Part shown: positions 14,722 to 16,502 of the stretch, piece after piece
Numbering within the stretch: position 1 is the first letter of the stretch
Layout of the letters: each line of letters starts with the position of its first letter
Translations under genes and position numbers: made by a program
Notes under the pieces: generated by a model
What the model saw: only the letters and a program-made list of their open reading frames with translations
The model's database searches: none
Told to the model about the DNA's origin: nothing
Assembly (NCBI GenBank): GCA_034658975.1
Contig: JAYEGJ010000009.1
Location: 1-16,502, forward strand
Direction: 5' to 3'
Source of the DNA: SZUA-217 sp034658975
Lineage (GTDB): Bacteria > Actinomycetota > Acidimicrobiia > Spongiisociales > ZC4RG35
Length of the DNA: 16,502 bases

Positions 14722-15630
14722 ATGAAGATCGTTGAATTATCAGGTGGAGTCGGTGGCGCCCGCATGGCCAGGGGTTTTGCGGGCCTGTCGGACGTGGATC
14801 TGACCGTCGTCGTGAACGTCGGGGATGACGCCGACAACCATGGACTGGCAGTGTCACCCGACCTCGACACTGTCGTTTACACCCTGGCCGGCATGGAAGG
14901 TCCCTTGGGGTGGGGACGCGCCGGCGATACCTTCCACACGAACGACGAACTCGCCCGTTTTGGCGTTGACAACACGTTTCGCATCGGGGACCGAGACCTC
15001 GCTCTCAAGCTGTATCGAACTCAATGTATGCATGAGGGCCGTTCCCTGTCCGAAGCGACCAGCGACATCGTCGAGAGTTTCGGCATCGCATCAGCCATCA
15101 CCCCGGCGACCGATGATCTTCTCCGAACCGAAGTGAGAATCGACCGGGACGGCTGGATCAGCTTCCAGGAGTACTTCGTGAAACGACAGGCGCAACCAGA
15201 GGTTCTCGAACTTCGTTTTGCGGGAGCGATCGAGGCGTCCCCCGCACCGGGGGTTGTCGAAGCCCTCGCGGCCGCCGACGTCGTTGTCATCGCTCCTTCG
15301 AACCCTCCCCTCTCGATATGGCCGATCCTCGATATCCCCCGAATTCGCGAGACCGTCGCCTCCCACCCTCGGGTCATTGCAGTGAGCCCGCTGATCGGGG
15401 GGAAGACAGTCAAAGGGCCGGCCGATCGTGTCATGGCTTCGCTGGGACTTCCTCCAGGCAATGAGGGAGTCGCCACCGCTTATGAGGGATTGATCGACAC
15501 CATCGTGATCGACACCCACGATGCGGCCGACATGGAGACGCTTGCCGGTTTGAATGTCCTGGTGACCGACACACTCATCAAAGAAGGAACCCACGCCGAA
15601 CGGCTCGCCCGTGAGTTGGTGGCACGTTGA
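14722..15630 (+). CDS. cofD: 2-phospho-L-lactate/phosphoenolpyruvate transferase of F420 synthesis (CofD/FbiA)
   Basis: This cytoplasmic enzyme joins the phospho-lactyl or phosphoenolpyruvyl-guanosine diphosphate unit to the deazaflavin FO, giving F420-0 or dehydro-F420-0. The 302-residue product shows the N-terminal loop SGGVGGARM (7-15), VSPDLDT (44-50), GWG...GDTF (63-71), GWISFQEYFV (144-153), APSNPPLSI (191-199) and SPLIGGKTVKGPADRVM (222-238). All are family hallmarks and the length is normal. The ATG at 14722 begins the conserved MKIVELSGG; an in-frame GTG three codons earlier is possible. Its TGA overlaps the TTG of cofE. The adjacent guanylyltransferase (cofC/fbiD) and FO synthase genes are not in the window. 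Confidence 0.97.
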   Translation: MKIVELSGGVGGARMARGFAGLSDVDLTVVVNVGDDADNHGLAVSPDLDTVVYTLAGMEGPLGWGRAGDTFHTNDELARFGVDNTFRIGDRDLALKLYRTQCMHEGRSLSEATSDIVESFGIASAITPATDDLLRTEVRIDRDGWISFQEYFVKRQAQPEVLELRFAGAIEASPAPGVVEALAAADVVVIAPSNPPLSIWPILDIPRIRETVASHPRVIAVSPLIGGKTVKGPADRVMASLGLPPGNEGVATAYEGLIDTIVIDTHDAADMETLAGLNVLVTDTLIKEGTHAERLARELVAR

Positions 15631-16325
15631 CTCTTCAGATCCATCCGGTGGAGGGCGTCGGCGTGGTCAGTCCCGGCGACGATGTGGCCGAGGTTCTTGC
15701 CGCGGCCCTTGCCCCGCTTCGGCCGCAGTCCGGAGACGTGATCGTGGTGACCCACAAGATCGTGTCGAAGGCCGAGGGTGCGGTGAGAAAGATCGTGGGA
15801 GACGAAGAACGTTTCAAGCAGCAGCTGGTGCTCGAGGAGGCAGCTTCGATCATCAGACGACGCGGTGACCTGATCATCGCCGAGACCAAGCACGGATTCA
15901 TCTGTGCCAACGCCGGTGTCGATCGATCCAACGCCGAGCCCGGGACGATGATTCTCCTTCCCGAGGACCCCGACCGATCGGCACACCGAATCAGAACCAG
16001 GCTGGAGCATCGCTTCGGCGTCGAACTTGCCGTCATCATCTCGGACACTTTCGGGCGGCCGTGGCGCCGGGGCCTGACCGACATCGCTATCGGCCTTTCG
16101 GGGTTAGTGGCTGTTCTCGACCTGAAAGGCACCACTGATTGGGCCGGGCGTGAGTTAGATGTCACCGAGGTTGCCGTGGTCGACGAACTGGCCGCCGCCG
16201 CCGACCTGGTCATGGGCAAGGCTTCGGGCGTCCCCGCAGCCCTCGTCCGGGGTTACGACGGCCCACGCGGCAACGGGCGTCTCACCGATCTCGTCAGACC
16301 CGTGGACGAAGACCTGTTTCGTTAG
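15627..16325 (+). CDS. cofE: F420-0:gamma-glutamyl ligase, single-domain CofE
   Basis: This GTP-dependent ligase adds L-glutamates to F420-0. The 232-residue product carries THKIVSKAEG (42-51), the GFICANAGVDRSN loop (90-102), SDTFGRPWRRG (139-149) and GKASGVPAALVRG (197-209), all conserved in CofE. It starts from TTG (15627-15629) overlapping the cofD stop (TTGA); the residues TLQIHPVEGVG follow as expected for the family N-terminus, and no ATG or GTG gives a better start. It stops at about the archaeal CofE length and lacks the C-terminal nitroreductase-like FMN domain (~200 more residues) fused in actinobacterial FbiB. The gene ends 10 nt before the second palindrome. Confidence 0.97.
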   Translation: MTLQIHPVEGVGVVSPGDDVAEVLAAALAPLRPQSGDVIVVTHKIVSKAEGAVRKIVGDEERFKQQLVLEEAASIIRRRGDLIIAETKHGFICANAGVDRSNAEPGTMILLPEDPDRSAHRIRTRLEHRFGVELAVIISDTFGRPWRRGLTDIAIGLSGLVAVLDLKGTTDWAGRELDVTEVAVVDELAAAADLVMGKASGVPAALVRGYDGPRGNGRLTDLVRPVDEDLFR

Positions 16326-16335
16326 CCGTTCAGCA

Positions 16336-16388
16336 CCGTTCTGGGTAGGTTTTTCCACGCCTGGCGTGGAAAAACCTACCCAGAACGG
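16336..16388. repeat. 47-nt palindrome, copy 2, extended to 53 nt (possible bidirectional terminator)
   Basis: Arms of 26 nt (16336-16361 and 16363-16388) are perfect inverted repeats around a single T. The central 47 nt (16339-16385) align with copy 1: the outer 21 nt on each side are identical, while the five central bases (CCTGG here, GTATC in copy 1) all differ yet still pair. It separates cofE from the convergent gene at the right end. As in copy 1 the T5/A5 tracts are inside the stem, not after it. Confidence 0.9.
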
Positions 16389-16405
16389 GATCGGGGTTGG
16401 TGGTT

Positions 16406-16502
16406 TCAGGCCCCCGGGCGGCCAAGTCCCCAGTAGTCGAGACCGGCGGAGCGAACCACCGCATCGTCGACTCCCGCAACCTGCTGGACCCCGCGGTGGT
16501 TC
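16406..16502 (-). CDS. ugd: C-terminal fragment of a probable UDP-glucose 6-dehydrogenase, locally inverted
   Basis: Only the last 31 codons are visible, ending SAGLDYWGLGRPGA. An aromatic-x-G-x-GR end preceded by a VVR helix is typical of UDP-glucose/UDP-mannose dehydrogenases. In that family it follows closely after a DxRN-x-x-DP motif. Here the upstream codons in this frame read GVQQVAGVDD, which does not fit. The plus strand over the same bases reads IVDSRNLLDP (16463-16492), exactly the missing motif, so this 30-bp piece appears inverted. The frame stays open because 30 is a multiple of three. If real, the protein would carry ten altered residues near its C-terminus. The enzyme would make UDP-glucuronate for envelope glycans. 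Identity rests on a short stretch. Confidence 0.6.
   Translation of the reverse strand, partial: NHRGVQQVAGVDDAVVRSAGLDYWGLGRPGA
16453..16502. repeat. 10-bp inverted repeats flanking a 30-bp apparently inverted segment
   Basis: GAACCACCGC (16453-16462) and GCGGTGGTTC (16493-16502) are perfect inverted repeats with 30 bp between them, and the window ends exactly at the outer edge of the second. The inner 30 bp code for the expected dehydrogenase motif on the strand opposite to the gene. The arrangement suits a recombined micro-inversion or a fold-back/template-switch product. Confidence 0.85.

Noticed and set aside
1..16502. A defence system, prophage, integron or biosynthetic cluster
   Set aside because: No nuclease, toxin-antitoxin, integrase, phage structural or scaffold-building gene is visible; apart from the small unknown proteins, the content is conserved actinobacterial housekeeping and envelope functions.

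Overview
This window is a high-GC, densely packed bacterial segment. Its gene content matches the conserved actinobacterial block around secA, comF, ahcY, pmm and the coenzyme F420 genes. In Mycobacterium tuberculosis the equivalent run is roughly Rv3240c (secA1), Rv3242c (comF), Rv3248c (sahH), Rv3256c/Rv3257c (SIS protein and manB) and Rv3261/Rv3262 (fbiA/fbiB). DUF3499 and DUF5719 proteins, F420 biosynthesis and many GTG/TTG starts all point to Actinomycetota. The short ahcY, the single-domain cofE and the absence of whiB, manA and hpf from their usual slots suggest a deep-branching class such as Acidimicrobiia. That last placement is inference. I see no tRNA, rRNA, CRISPR array, prophage or transposase.

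Left part (1-6332, minus strand). Transcription runs right to left through pmm, a 59-residue Trm112-like protein, an SIS-type phosphoglucose/phosphomannose isomerase, ahcY, comF, an orphan NarL/LuxR-type response regulator and secA, whose 3' part lies outside the window. The first four genes overlap or sit within 4 nt of each other. pmm and the isomerase interconvert hexose phosphates towards mannose-1-phosphate; the other genes are housekeeping (SAH removal, ComF-type phosphoribosyltransferase, protein export).

Middle part (6382-14667). A DPM1-like GT2 glycosyltransferase on the plus strand diverges from pmm and converges on a minus-strand set. Reading in the direction of transcription (right to left), that set is a large GT2 membrane glycosyltransferase, a DUF5719 exported protein, a membrane-anchored thioredoxin-like protein, a DUF3499 zinc protein and a DUF6788-like protein. 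After an 82-nt gap follow a 58-residue zinc ribbon and a 788-residue multi-spanning membrane protein of the 6-pyruvoyl-tetrahydropterin-synthase-related (GT-C-like) type. Together with pmm this looks like a cell-envelope glycan module using polyprenyl-phosphate sugars.

Right part (14722-16502). cofD and cofE, for F420 side-chain assembly, are translationally coupled on the plus strand. They converge on the 3' end of a gene whose C-terminus looks like UDP-glucose dehydrogenase.

Two features stand out. A 47-nt near-perfect palindrome occurs twice, both times between convergent genes, with identical 21-nt arms and a fully different centre. At the extreme right end, 30 bp bounded by 10-bp inverted repeats appear to be inverted within the UDP-glucose dehydrogenase reading frame: the expected C-terminal motif reads from the opposite strand. 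This is either a real micro-inversion or a fold-back artefact at a sequence end.
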